Below are positions 16,155-25,676 of a stretch of 64,000 nt of DNA, piece after piece; position 1 is the first letter of the stretch, and the number at the start of each line of letters is the position of its first letter. The notes under the pieces are model-generated. The model was not told the DNA's origin and did not search any database. It was given only the letters and a program-made list of their open reading frames with translations. Made by a program: the position numbers and the translations under genes. Source of the DNA: Polynucleobacter sp. 80A-SIGWE (GTDB taxonomy: Bacteria > Pseudomonadota > Gammaproteobacteria > Burkholderiales > Burkholderiaceae); NCBI RefSeq assembly GCF_018882295.1, contig NZ_JACVOR010000001.1:62001-126000 (forward strand), read 5' to 3'.

Positions 16155-16211
16155 ACGCCTTATCCCGTAAAATCTGAGCTTCGCCCCCAGCTATAAACCT
16201 GAGAACGGCAT

Positions 16212-17570
16212 ATGAAAAAGCTCTATATCAAAACCTTTGGCTGTCAAATGAACGAGTACGACTCGGGCAAGATGGCCGACCTCTTACATGCCGATGAAGG
16301 CATGGTCATGACTGATACCCCCGAAGATGCAGATGTGGTTCTGTTGAACACCTGCTCGATTCGCGAAAAAGCGGAAGACAAAGTGTTTTCTGATTTAGGT
16401 CGCCTGCGGGAGCTTAAGAAAACTAAGCCCAATTTATTGATTGGTGTTGGTGGCTGCGTTGCTAGCCAAGAAGGCCAACAAATTATCAGTAGAGCACCAT
16501 ATGTTGATGTTGTCTTTGGACCGCAAACTTTGCATCGCCTATCTGACCTCATTGCACAACGTCGCGAGACTGGTAGATCTCAGGTAGATATCTCTTTTCC
16601 AGAAATTGAAAAGTTTGATCACCTTCCTGCCTCACGTCAAACTCGAGGCTCTGCTTACGTCTCCATCATGGAAGGCTGCTCAAAGTATTGCAGCTACTGC
16701 GTGGTTCCTTACACTCGGGGTGAAGAAGTGTCGCGCCCTTTTGATGATGTATTGACTGAAGTGGCTGGTCTTGCGGCTCAAGGTGTTAAAGAAATTGTTC
16801 TACTTGGTCAGAATGTAAATGCTTACCTTGGCAAGATGGGTGATACAGAAGAGGTCGCAGACTTTGCTTTGCTAATTGAATATATTGCCGAAATCCCCGG
16901 TGTAGAAAGAATTCGCTTTACTACTAGCCACCCAAAAGAATTTACACAGCGCTTAATTGATGTCTATGCAAAAGTTCCTAAATTAGTAAGCCATTTGCAC
17001 TTGCCAGTGCAGCACGCATCCGACTCCGTTTTGTCTGCGATGAAGCGCGGCTATACCGCCTTAGAATACAAGAGCATTATTCGTAAGATGCGTGCTGTAA
17101 GGCCCGATCTGACGCTGTCGAGTGACTTCATTGTGGGCTTTCCGGGCGAGACCGATGATGACTTTGCAAAGCTACTTAAGATGGTTGAAGAACTCAATTT
17201 TGATAACAGCTTTTGCTTTATCTTCAGTGCGCGTCCTGGCACCCCCGCAGCCAATCTGAGTGATGACACTCCATATGAGGTCAAACTCAAGCGCCTGCAA
17301 ACACTACTTGCCCTGGTGGAGTCACAAGCAAATCAGATTAGTAAAAATATGTTGGGCAATATTGAGCGAGTACTTGTTGAAGGACTTGCAAAGGATGGCG
17401 TCAACTTACAAGGTCGTGCCGCCAATAATCGCGTGATTCACTTTACTGCGCCTGATCAAGATATTGAATTACTCATCGGCCAAATGGTAGATATCCGCAT
17501 TACCGAAGTACTGAACTACACCCTCCGAGGTGATCTGATTAGCGAATCCACGCTCACCCATGCCCATTAA
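16212..17570 (+). CDS. miaB: tRNA-2-methylthio-N6-dimethylallyladenosine synthase MiaB
   Basis: 452 aa. It adds the 2-methylthio group to i6A37 of tRNAs reading UNN codons, using two [4Fe-4S] clusters. The N-terminal UPF0004 domain has cluster cysteines C11, C48 and C82. The radical-SAM motif CSKYCSYC gives C156, C160 and C163. A TRAM domain occupies about 375-440. It heads a forward run and its last 11 bp overlap ybeY. Confidence 0.97.
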   Translation: MKKLYIKTFGCQMNEYDSGKMADLLHADEGMVMTDTPEDADVVLLNTCSIREKAEDKVFSDLGRLRELKKTKPNLLIGVGGCVASQEGQQIISRAPYVDVVFGPQTLHRLSDLIAQRRETGRSQVDISFPEIEKFDHLPASRQTRGSAYVSIMEGCSKYCSYCVVPYTRGEEVSRPFDDVLTEVAGLAAQGVKEIVLLGQNVNAYLGKMGDTEEVADFALLIEYIAEIPGVERIRFTTSHPKEFTQRLIDVYAKVPKLVSHLHLPVQHASDSVLSAMKRGYTALEYKSIIRKMRAVRPDLTLSSDFIVGFPGETDDDFAKLLKMVEELNFDNSFCFIFSARPGTPAANLSDDTPYEVKLKRLQTLLALVESQANQISKNMLGNIERVLVEGLAKDGVNLQGRAANNRVIHFTAPDQDIELLIGQMVDIRITEVLNYTLRGDLISESTLTHAH

Positions 17571-18048
17571 GATGACAAGCAAACCGGCCTCTCCCTCTAA
17601 ATTAGAGATCGATATTCAATTTGCTAACGCCACTATCGAAGATAAAGTGCTTGCGATCGCATCTTTAGCGCTAATTAAAAAATGGGTGAAATCAGCAGTT
17701 CAATTGAACGGACTCATCACTCTGCGCTTTGTTAATGCGGCCGAAGGTAAAAAACTGAATTTTGCTTTTCGCAATAAAGACTATGCGACTAATGTACTCA
17801 CCTTCCCATACGAGCTCAGCAAAAAAACCATAGCCGCCGATATTATTTTTTGTCTTCCCGTAATTCAAAAAGAGGCGTCCGACCAAAGCAAAGCTGTTAA
17901 GGCTCATTTAGCTCACCTGATTATTCATGGCTGCCTGCATGCCCAAGGCCTTGACCATGAGAGTGATAAAGAAGCGAAGAAAATGGAGGGTAAGGAAATC
18001 ACCCTCCTGAAATCTTTAGGATTTGCCAATCCCTACGCACCTATTTAA
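17560..18048 (+). CDS. ybeY: Endoribonuclease YbeY
   Basis: 162 aa. It is a metal-dependent single-strand RNase for 16S rRNA 3' maturation and ribosome quality control. The zinc motif [11 protein letters not shown] supplies His123, His127 and His133. The start overlaps miaB by 11 bp. In most Burkholderiales and enterobacteria a phoH-like gene (ybeZ) stands between miaB and ybeY; here it is absent. Confidence 0.95.
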   Translation: MPIKMTSKPASPSKLEIDIQFANATIEDKVLAIASLALIKKWVKSAVQLNGLITLRFVNAAEGKKLNFAFRNKDYATNVLTFPYELSKKTIAADIIFCLPVIQKEASDQSKAVKAHLAHLIIHGCLHAQGLDHESDKEAKKMEGKEITLLKSLGFANPYAPI

Positions 18049-18104
18049 AGCATCTTTACGGCTTCCTTCATTGAATTTACTGATTTCTGCGATATTCTTG
18101 CTAT

Positions 18105-18944
18105 ATGCCTGACCCCAATAAATCCCTTTTAGAACGCTTGGCCGATTTTTTAACGCCACAGCCAACCAGCCCAGCAGAGCGTCGCCAAGAACTGATTGAT
18201 ACCCTCAGAGAAGCCCAGACGGAAGGCTTAATTGATGCGGATGCCCTCTCCATGATTGAGGGCGTATTCCAGGTGGGCCAATTATGTGCTCGTGATATTT
18301 TGATACCTAGAGCCCAGATTGACTGGATTGATATCAATCAACCCCTGTCAGAAATTATCAAGAGTGTGATTACTGCCGCTCACTCACGCTTTCCCGTATT
18401 CGAAGGTAGCCGCGACAACGTCATTGGCACCTTACTAGCAAAAGATTTATTGCGCCACTCGACTGAAAAAGATTTTCAAGTGCGTGATTGGCTTCGCCCA
18501 GCAGTATTTATTCCAGAATCCAAACGTTTAAGTGTTTTGCTGCGTGACTTCAAAGATAACCGCAATCACTTAGCGATTGTTGTAGATGAATACAGCGGCG
18601 TTGCTGGTGTGATTACGATTGAAGACGTGCTGGAACAAATTGTTGGGGACATTGAAGACGAGCATGATATTGATGAAGAGGCAGATAACCTCATCTCTTT
18701 AGACAATGGTGATATTCGAGTTAAAGGCATTACTGAGCTCGAGCAATTTAACGAGACGCTAGGCACCCAATTTCAGGATGACGATATTGAAACAGTTGCG
18801 GGCTTAGTCATTCAGCATCTTGGCCGAGTGCCTAAGATGGGCGAGTTGATCGAGATCGACGGAATTGAATTTGAGGTTCAGCGCGCTGACCCAAGACAGA
18901 TTCATATCTTGCTCGCACGCCAACTCCCGAAAAAAACTTCCTGA
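18105..18944 (+). CDS. ybeX: CorC/YbeX family CBS-domain protein
   Basis: 279 aa soluble protein with two CBS domains. The first is entered by ARDILIPRAQIDWI (about 65-78) and the second by FIPESKRLSVLLRDF and VVDEYSGVAGVITIEDVLEQIVG. A C-terminal CorC_HlyC domain (about 200-275) ends in QIHILLARQLP. The family has been linked to magnesium/cobalt efflux and, through its gene neighbourhood, to ribosome function. There is no N-terminal membrane domain. Confidence 0.93.
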   Translation: MPDPNKSLLERLADFLTPQPTSPAERRQELIDTLREAQTEGLIDADALSMIEGVFQVGQLCARDILIPRAQIDWIDINQPLSEIIKSVITAAHSRFPVFEGSRDNVIGTLLAKDLLRHSTEKDFQVRDWLRPAVFIPESKRLSVLLRDFKDNRNHLAIVVDEYSGVAGVITIEDVLEQIVGDIEDEHDIDEEADNLISLDNGDIRVKGITELEQFNETLGTQFQDDDIETVAGLVIQHLGRVPKMGELIEIDGIEFEVQRADPRQIHILLARQLPKKTS

Positions 18945-18952
18945 GAATTACC

Positions 18953-20476
18953 TTGATTGATCAGCAATCAGCAAGACTAAGTAATAGCGTCAATTTATTG
19001 GCGCTATTTTTTCTGGGAGCATTGCTGGCTGCTGCCGCAGAACTACCTTATGGTGGCTGGATACAAATCCCTGTACTGAGTTTGATTTGGTGGCGAATGA
19101 GTCAGCAATCCATTCTCTCGATTAAAAATCAATTTACCTCTGGAATGGTATTTGGCCTAGGTTACTTTGTTCTGGGGCTATGGTGGATCTACATTAGCTT
19201 GCACGACATAGGTGGAATGCATGCTGCGGTTTCTTGCTTAGCGGTATTTTTACTAGCCTCTGGTATGGCTTTATTTTTCTCCAGTGCCTCGCTTTCCCTT
19301 TGTCTGCCTAGAAGAAGGTATCTAACAGGTCTAGTGCTAGCAGCCTCTTGGGTGCTTATTGAATACCTACGTAGTGTGGTGCTAACAGGCTTTCCTTGGA
19401 TGGGATTTGCTGAAGCACAATTCAATGGCCCCTTCGCACCAGCAGCACCATTCTTCGGCGGCCTAGCCTGCACATTTTTAGTGGTGTGGATTTCTTGGGA
19501 GATTACACAGCTAAGGAAAAATATTGTCTTTAGTTCTGCCTGCATTATTTCTGCTGTCGCACTTGCGCAACTTGCGAGCTTTTGGACTTTCACAAAACCG
19601 ATTGGCGAGCCACTCAGTGTTCGTTTAATTCAGGGAAATTTTGAGCAAAGCCTGAAGTTCAACCCCAAGGCAATCGAAGAACAATTTAGTTTTTACACCA
19701 ATGCTATTGAGAGCCAATCAGCCGATCTCATCATTACTCCAGAGACTGCTTATCCCTGGCCCCAAAGCAATCTTCCTAATGGCTTACTGGAATCACTCCA
19801 ACAGTTTTCCACGAATACCTCTAGTAATGTCTTGCTAGGTGTCATTGGGGAGTCGCGCGACTCCACTGAAGTGAAATACACCAATCGTGCGCTTGGACTT
19901 TCTCCCAATGTGCCGAGCTATGAATATGACAAGTCTCACTTGGTGCCCTTTGGAGAATTTATTCCGCCTGGATTTCATTGGTTTGTGAATGCCTTCCATG
20001 TACCTATGAGTGACTTCGCACGCGGTAGATTAGATCAAGCCCCTTTCAGCATTGTTCGCCCAGGTAAAGATGCGATTCAGGCGGCGATCACTATTTGCTA
20101 TGAAGATGTCTTTGGCGGGGAATTGGCCTCTCGAATTCATCACAGCAGCAAACCCGTCAACCTGTTGATCAATATGACTAATTTGGCCTGGTTTGGGGAT
20201 TCTCAAGCGCCAGCGCAACAATTACGTCTATCGCAGCTGCGCTCCCTTGAGACTGGACTGCCATCTCTACGTGCAACAAATACGGGTATCACGGCAGCTC
20301 TTGGGCCAGACGGCAAGGTGCTGTCTCAGTTGGGCGAATTTACCCAGGGCGTACTCAGCTTCAAGATTCAAGCCTACTCAGGAACAACCCCTTATGTGAT
20401 TTGGGGAAATGCACCTATTTTGAGCCTTTCTTGCCCCTTGCTTATCTTGGGTCTTATTCGCCAAAAACGAATCTAA
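18953..20476 (+). CDS. lnt: Apolipoprotein N-acyltransferase
   Basis: 507 aa from a TTG start 9 bp after ybeX. It transfers a third acyl chain to the amino-terminal cysteine of lipoproteins at the periplasmic face of the inner membrane. About seven membrane helices (residues 12-210 and one at the end) bracket a nitrilase-like domain. The catalytic triad is visible as Glu264 (ITPETAYPW), Lys327 (YDKSHLVPFGEF) and Cys382 (ITICYEDVFG). Confidence 0.95.
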   Translation: MIDQQSARLSNSVNLLALFFLGALLAAAAELPYGGWIQIPVLSLIWWRMSQQSILSIKNQFTSGMVFGLGYFVLGLWWIYISLHDIGGMHAAVSCLAVFLLASGMALFFSSASLSLCLPRRRYLTGLVLAASWVLIEYLRSVVLTGFPWMGFAEAQFNGPFAPAAPFFGGLACTFLVVWISWEITQLRKNIVFSSACIISAVALAQLASFWTFTKPIGEPLSVRLIQGNFEQSLKFNPKAIEEQFSFYTNAIESQSADLIITPETAYPWPQSNLPNGLLESLQQFSTNTSSNVLLGVIGESRDSTEVKYTNRALGLSPNVPSYEYDKSHLVPFGEFIPPGFHWFVNAFHVPMSDFARGRLDQAPFSIVRPGKDAIQAAITICYEDVFGGELASRIHHSSKPVNLLINMTNLAWFGDSQAPAQQLRLSQLRSLETGLPSLRATNTGITAALGPDGKVLSQLGEFTQGVLSFKIQAYSGTTPYVIWGNAPILSLSCPLLILGLIRQKRI

Positions 20477-20498
20477 TCGCTATTTCATGGTTCGCTAG

Positions 20499-20537
20499 CT
20501 TAGCCATGTAAAATCAAAGGCTTAGCCAGGTAAATCA
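20499..20537. repeat. Imperfect tandem duplication in the glyQ leader
   Basis: CTTAGCCATGTAAAATCA at 20499-20516 recurs as CTTAGCCAGGTAAATCA at 20521-20537, period 22 bp. Only the second copy has the AGG that can serve as Shine-Dalgarno, and it ends in the A of the glyQ ATG. The first copy has TGTAAAAT, an extended -10-like element. Confidence 0.6.
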
Positions 20538-21421
20538 TGCTTACTTTTCAGCAAATCATTCTCAAACTCCAAGATTACTGGGACCAACAAGGTTGCGCCC
20601 TATTGCAACCTATTGACCTTGAGGTCGGTGCCGGTACATCTCATACAGCCACTTTCTTGAGGGCCATTGGCCCCGAGCCATGGAAAGCCGCTTACGTTCA
20701 GCCTTCACGCAGACCAAAAGATGGTCGCTACGGAGAGAACCCAAATCGTTTACAGCACTACTACCAGTACCAGGTAGTGCTGAAGCCTGCACCAGAAAAC
20801 ATCCTTGAACTCTATCTAGGCTCGCTTGCTGCTTTAGGTCTGGATCTTCAAAAGAACGATGTGCGTTTTGTTGAAGATGACTGGGAAAACCCAACCTTGG
20901 GCGCATGGGGCTTAGGCTGGGAAGTCTGGCTTAACGGCATGGAAGTGACGCAGTTCACCTATTTCCAGCAAGTGGGTGGCATTGACTGCAAACCTGTTTT
21001 GGGAGAGATCACTTACGGAATTGAGCGCTTGGCGATGTATATCCAAAATTGCTCAAACGTATATGACCTCGTTTGGGCCGATGGCATCTCTTATGGTGAT
21101 GTGTATCACCAGAATGAAGTAGAGCAGTCTTGCTACAACTTTGAACACTCCAATACCGACCTATTATTTGCAAACTTCACCAATTACGAAAGTGAAGCCA
21201 AGCGATTGATGGAAGTCCCATTGGCCTTACCCGCATATGAAATGGTACTGAAAGCTGGGCACACCTTTAACTTACTGGATGCCCGTGGCGCCATCTCCGT
21301 AACCGAGCGTGCCGCCTATATCGGTCGCATCCGCAATCTATCTCGCGCAGTAGCGCAGGCTTACTTTGAATCTCGTGAGAAGTTGGGATTCCCGATGTGC
21401 CAACGTCAATCCAAAGCCTAA
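20537..21421 (+). CDS. glyQ: Glycyl-tRNA synthetase alpha subunit
   Basis: 294 aa. It is the catalytic, class II aminoacyl-adenylate-forming subunit of the bacterial alpha2beta2-type GlyRS. Signatures are [20 protein letters not shown] at the start, [20 protein letters not shown] (about 55-74) and [20 protein letters not shown]. It is followed 16 bp later by glyS. Confidence 0.98.
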   Translation: MLTFQQIILKLQDYWDQQGCALLQPIDLEVGAGTSHTATFLRAIGPEPWKAAYVQPSRRPKDGRYGENPNRLQHYYQYQVVLKPAPENILELYLGSLAALGLDLQKNDVRFVEDDWENPTLGAWGLGWEVWLNGMEVTQFTYFQQVGGIDCKPVLGEITYGIERLAMYIQNCSNVYDLVWADGISYGDVYHQNEVEQSCYNFEHSNTDLLFANFTNYESEAKRLMEVPLALPAYEMVLKAGHTFNLLDARGAISVTERAAYIGRIRNLSRAVAQAYFESREKLGFPMCQRQSKA

Positions 21422-21437
21422 GTAGCTCGATCTAATT

Positions 21438-23576
21438 ATGAGTACACCGAATTCCCTCTCTCAATCAGACAATCTTCTGATTGAAGTATTTACCGAAGAA
21501 CTTCCACCGAAATCTTTGCGTCGCTTAGGCGATGCTTTTAGTGAAGGTATTTTTTCCTCACTGAAGGCCGCTGGACTCTTGGGTGAAAACTCTGTTGCTG
21601 CTAGCTTTGCTACACCCCGTCGCCTTGCCGTTCATGTAACTAATGTCTTAAGCCAAGCTCCAGACTATCCAGTTCGTGAAAAATTACTCCCGACCAGCAT
21701 TGCTTTTGATGCTGATGGCAAGCCGACTGCGCCACTACAAAAGAAGTTGGCCTCCTTGGGTTACGCTGATATTGATATCTCCACCTTAGAAAAATCCGGT
21801 GAAGGGAAAAATGAAGCGCTATATCTCAATGTCATCGCCAAAGGCGCAGCATTAGAACAAACTGCGCAACAAGCCCTAGAGCAGACACTGAGTAAATTAC
21901 CCATTGCCAAAATGATGCACTACCAAGTGCTGCAGAAAAATGGTGAATTAGCAGACGTTGAATTTGCACGTCCGGCACACCGCATCATCGCCCTGCATGG
22001 CACGCAAGCATTACATATCAGCGCACTGGGCATTGACGCAGAAAACCAAACAGAAGGTCATCGCTTTCTGGCTCCTGGCGTTATTACGATTGCCTCTGCA
22101 GATCAGTACGAATCTGACCTCAGAACCAAAGCAAAAGTATTGCCAAGCTTTAACAAGCGTCGTGAATTTATTGAATCTGCATTATTAAAAGCTGCTGGTA
22201 CTGATTTAGTTTTGATGCCAGATAGCCTGTTAGATGAAGTGACCGCATTAGTTGAGTGGCCAGCAATCTATGAGTGTCATTTTGATCAAGGGTTCTTGGA
22301 AGTTCCACAAGAATGCTTGATTCTGACAATGCAGACTAATCAAAAATACTTTGCTTTAACGGACAAGCAAGGTAAGTTACGCAATCGCTTCTTAATTGTT
22401 TCCAACATCGAGACCGATAAACCAGAAGCAATTATTTCTGGTAACGAGCGCGTAGTACGCCCACGCCTATCCGATGCACGCTTCTTCTTTCAACAAGATC
22501 AAAAGCGTCCACTAGCATCCCGCGTAGCTGATCTTGGAAAAGTGGTTTATCACAATCAGCTCGGCAATCAACTGGACCGCACCAAGCGCGTGCAAGGAAT
22601 TGCAGTGGGTATTGCCAAAGCCTTATCCGCTGATGAGGCGCTAGCCAGCCGTGCTGCTGAAATTGCCAAAACCGATTTGCTAACCGATATGGTTGGCGAG
22701 TTCCCAGAGCTTCAGGGGATCATGGGTCGCTACTATGCAACGCATGATGGCGAAAATGCGGAAGTAGCATCTGCTTGCAGCGAACATTACATGCCTCGCT
22801 TCGCTGGTGATGCTTTGCCACAGAGTCAAACTGGCACCATCTTAGCGATTGCGGACAAGCTAGAAACTCTCGTTGGCATCTGGGGTGTTGGTCTTGCGCC
22901 AACCGGTGATAAAGATCCGTATGCCCTTCGTCGTCATGCTCTCGGTATCTGCCGTCTCCTACTTGAAAAGAACCTTAGCCTAAGTCTGCCTGACTTAATT
23001 GAACTAGCGCGCAAACAATTTCCGCAAAAAGACGTACAAGAAAAAGCTAAGGCGGAAGATATTTACGCCTTCATCATTGATCGTCTACGCGCTTACTTAC
23101 GCGACCAAGCGGTTGCAGGCAAGCCATTTACTACCGAAGAAATTGATGCAGTATTAAGTCAGTCTCCAGCCCAGCTAAATGATTTAATTGATCGCTTAAC
23201 TGCCTTGCGTGAATTTAATGCCTTGGCAGAAGCAGCTCAGTTAGCTGCCGCTAATAAACGCATCAGCAATATCTTGAAAAAGAATGCTACTGCTATTCCG
23301 GTGAATTGCTCAAGCACACTCTTGCAACTTCCTGCTGAAATCGCGCTGCATCAAGCGCTTGAGAAGCTGACTCCAACACTGACAACGGCTTACGAAAAAC
23401 GTCAGTTCGTGGAGCTATTGAAAGCACTCGTTGCTCTCAGCGCTCCAATTGATCAGTTCTTTGCCGATGTGATGGTGATGGATCCAAATCCAGAGTTGCG
23501 CGATAACCGCCTAGCTCTCCTGCAACAACTTCACCAGAAAATGAATCTCATTGCCGACCTCGGCAAATTAGCATGA
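21438..23576 (+). CDS. glyS: Glycyl-tRNA synthetase beta subunit
   Basis: 712 aa, tRNA-binding and recognition subunit partnering GlyQ. LLIEVFTEELPPKSLRRLG opens the protein, and FATPRRLAVHV, VEWPAIYECHFD, FQQDQKRPLASR and GIWGVGLAPTGDKDPYALRR are family blocks. An HD-like region and a C-terminal anticodon-binding domain (DALR-type, about 590-690) follow. The stop overlaps the gmhB start by 4 bp (ATGA). Confidence 0.97.
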   Translation: MSTPNSLSQSDNLLIEVFTEELPPKSLRRLGDAFSEGIFSSLKAAGLLGENSVAASFATPRRLAVHVTNVLSQAPDYPVREKLLPTSIAFDADGKPTAPLQKKLASLGYADIDISTLEKSGEGKNEALYLNVIAKGAALEQTAQQALEQTLSKLPIAKMMHYQVLQKNGELADVEFARPAHRIIALHGTQALHISALGIDAENQTEGHRFLAPGVITIASADQYESDLRTKAKVLPSFNKRREFIESALLKAAGTDLVLMPDSLLDEVTALVEWPAIYECHFDQGFLEVPQECLILTMQTNQKYFALTDKQGKLRNRFLIVSNIETDKPEAIISGNERVVRPRLSDARFFFQQDQKRPLASRVADLGKVVYHNQLGNQLDRTKRVQGIAVGIAKALSADEALASRAAEIAKTDLLTDMVGEFPELQGIMGRYYATHDGENAEVASACSEHYMPRFAGDALPQSQTGTILAIADKLETLVGIWGVGLAPTGDKDPYALRRHALGICRLLLEKNLSLSLPDLIELARKQFPQKDVQEKAKAEDIYAFIIDRLRAYLRDQAVAGKPFTTEEIDAVLSQSPAQLNDLIDRLTALREFNALAEAAQLAAANKRISNILKKNATAIPVNCSSTLLQLPAEIALHQALEKLTPTLTTAYEKRQFVELLKALVALSAPIDQFFADVMVMDPNPELRDNRLALLQQLHQKMNLIADLGKLA

Positions 23577-24145
23577 GCATCAGCTCTTCTAAACTGATCA
23601 TTCTTGATCGCGATGGCGTGATCAATGAAGATCGAGATGATTATGTGAAGTCGAGTGATGAGTGGATTCCCCTACCCGGGAGCCTTGAAGCAATTGCACT
23701 ACTCAATCAAGCAGGCTATCAAATCGCCGTAGCAACTAACCAGTCCGGTTTGGCGCGGGGTTATTTCAATATCAACGATCTTCATGCCATGCATGGCAAG
23801 ATGGATAAACTGCTCAAGCCTTTGGGTGGTCACATCGACAGCATTTTCTTCTGCCCACATACCGATGCCAATGCATGCGATTGCCGCAAGCCGCTGCCAG
23901 GGATGATGAAAGAGATTGCCCTACGCTACAAAAAGAATCAGAGCGCCACACCGTTATTGGGGGTGCCGATTGTGGGTGACTCCTTACGTGACCTGCAAGC
24001 AGGTATTGCCCTTGGCGCCAGCCCACATTTGGTATTGACCGGCAAAGGTAGTAAAACCTTAGATAAAGGTGGCCTCCCAGAAGGTACCCAGATTCATGCG
24101 GATTTGATGGCATTTGCGAATGCACTCTTACAAGATAAGGTTTAA
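23573..24145 (+). CDS. gmhB: D-glycero-beta-D-manno-heptose-1,7-bisphosphate 7-phosphatase
   Basis: 190 aa HAD phosphatase of the ADP-heptose pathway for LPS core. The nucleophile motif LDRDGVIN contains Asp12 and Asp14. ATNQSG (motif II) and VGDSLRDLQAG (motif IV) are present. The GmhB-specific zinc loop is CPHTDANACDC. It is translationally coupled to glyS. Specificity could be histidinol phosphate, but the zinc loop and neighbourhood favour GmhB. Confidence 0.92.
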   Translation: MSISSSKLIILDRDGVINEDRDDYVKSSDEWIPLPGSLEAIALLNQAGYQIAVATNQSGLARGYFNINDLHAMHGKMDKLLKPLGGHIDSIFFCPHTDANACDCRKPLPGMMKEIALRYKKNQSATPLLGVPIVGDSLRDLQAGIALGASPHLVLTGKGSKTLDKGGLPEGTQIHADLMAFANALLQDKV

Positions 24146-24152
24146 TGCAAAT

Positions 24153-24887
24153 ATGATGTTTATTCGCTCAGCTCTGTTTACCCTCTTCTTGCTGATATTC
24201 ACCCCAATCTGGTCGGTGCTTTGCATACTAGTATTCCCATTCCTTAGTCCAGAGAATCGCTATCGCTTTATCGGACTTTGGAACAAGGTCGTAATCTGGA
24301 TCTTGCAACCCCTCTGTGGTATTCGTTATGAGATTCGCGGAATGGAGAACATGATGGCGGTATTGGATAAGCCTGTTGTTGTTCTTAGCAAACATCAGTC
24401 TGCTTACGAAACCATTTTTTATATCGCCAAGCTTCCCAAGCAAGTCTGCTTCGTTTTCAAAAGAGAATTGCTTTGGATACCTTTCTTTGGCTGGGCTTTG
24501 GCTTTGCTCAAGATGATCCATATAAATCGCAATAGCAAAGAAACTGCCGCCCTCTCAGTGGTTGGGCAAGGCAAAAAGCGCTTAAGTGAAGGTAAATGGA
24601 TTTTATTGTTTCCGGAAGGCACTAGAACTCCTACTGGATCACATCAACCCTATAGCAAAGGCGGCGCAAGGCTTGCTAGCGCTACTGAAGCACTGGTAAT
24701 CCCAATTGCCCACAATGCGGGTCGTTGCTGGCCTAAGAATAGCTTTCTTAAGCAACCTGGAACAATCATCTTCTCAATCGGCCCTGCCATTACCTCTACC
24801 GGAAAAACCGGCGGACAACTACATCAAGAAGTAGAAAAGTGGATTGAAGCTGAAATGCGAGTAATTGATCCTGCTGCTTACCAATAG
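24153..24887 (+). CDS. plsC: 1-acyl-sn-glycerol-3-phosphate acyltransferase (lysophospholipid acyltransferase)
   Basis: 244 aa from the ATG at 24153. A TTG-started extension would reach back into gmhB and is rejected. An N-terminal hydrophobic anchor is followed by the acyltransferase motif SKHQSAYET, an H-x4-E variant of the usual H-x4-D seen in many proteobacterial members. FPEGTRTPTG (motif III) and the V-P-x-A-like VIPIAHNAG (motif IV) follow. It acylates lysophosphatidate at the inner membrane. The 3' end lies 9 bp from convergent rsmA. Confidence 0.92.
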   Translation: MMFIRSALFTLFLLIFTPIWSVLCILVFPFLSPENRYRFIGLWNKVVIWILQPLCGIRYEIRGMENMMAVLDKPVVVLSKHQSAYETIFYIAKLPKQVCFVFKRELLWIPFFGWALALLKMIHINRNSKETAALSVVGQGKKRLSEGKWILLFPEGTRTPTGSHQPYSKGGARLASATEALVIPIAHNAGRCWPKNSFLKQPGTIIFSIGPAITSTGKTGGQLHQEVEKWIEAEMRVIDPAAYQ

Positions 24888-24896
24888 CACCAGGGC

Positions 24897-25676
24897 TTAC
24901 TGGGCTAAAGTTTTGGCCCATTCAATATAGCGCTCAACTGGAATATCTTGGGCGCGTGCCTTTAATTCAGATTCAGATAAAGACAGTCGATCAGCGAAGG
25001 CTGACAAGTTTGTGCGCAGCATTTTTCTTCTTTGAGAAAACGCTGCTGCCACTACTTTTTCCAGAGCATGCCACTGCGCATCACTTAGGCTGAAATCTCG
25101 TCGCGGGATCATTCGTACGACAGCGGAATTCACTTTAGGTTGCGGATCAAAGGCTTCAGGCGGAACTTCTAAAACTTGCTCCATGTCATAGCGAGCCTGC
25201 AACATGACAGAAAGTCTGCTGAATTCAGAACCACCAGCCTTGGAGACCATACGCTCGACCACTTCAGCTTGAAGCATAAATACCTGCTCATCAATCACAT
25301 GCGCGGCGGAAACGAGATGAAAAAGCAACGGAGACGAGATGTTGTAAGGCAAGTTGCCAACTACCTTGCATAGCCCGCTATTGGCTGGACGTGAGTTTGC
25401 CCATTCCAAGAAATCAAACTTGAGGGCATCACCCTCAATGACATTCAGGCCCTTGAGATTCTCTTGATTCCAGTAGGCCACCAAATCTCGATCAATCTCT
25501 AAAAGATCCAAGCGATCTAAATTACTTAACAAGGGCTTGGTTAAAGCGCCAAGGCCTGGACCAATTTCAATCACATGCATATTTTCACTTGGATTGATGG
25601 CTGCAATGATGGAATAAATTACTCCAGAGTCTTGCAAAAAGTTTTGACCAAATCGTTTACGGGCGCGATGCGTCAT
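24897..25676 (-). CDS. rsmA: 16S rRNA (adenine1518/1519-N6)-dimethyltransferase
   Basis: 259 aa KsgA. Features are RARKRFGQNFLQD at the start, SAM motif I VIEIGPGLGALT (about 35-46), the acidic LLEIDRDL, and the target-adenine motif NLPYNISSPLL (about 108-118). A C-terminal helical domain contains FSQRRKMLRTNL. It dimethylates two adjacent adenines in helix 45 during small-subunit assembly. The start overlaps the pdxA stop by 4 bp. Confidence 0.97.
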   Translation of the reverse strand: MTHRARKRFGQNFLQDSGVIYSIIAAINPSENMHVIEIGPGLGALTKPLLSNLDRLDLLEIDRDLVAYWNQENLKGLNVIEGDALKFDFLEWANSRPANSGLCKVVGNLPYNISSPLLFHLVSAAHVIDEQVFMLQAEVVERMVSKAGGSEFSRLSVMLQARYDMEQVLEVPPEAFDPQPKVNSAVVRMIPRRDFSLSDAQWHALEKVVAAAFSQRRKMLRTNLSAFADRLSLSESELKARAQDIPVERYIEWAKTLAQ

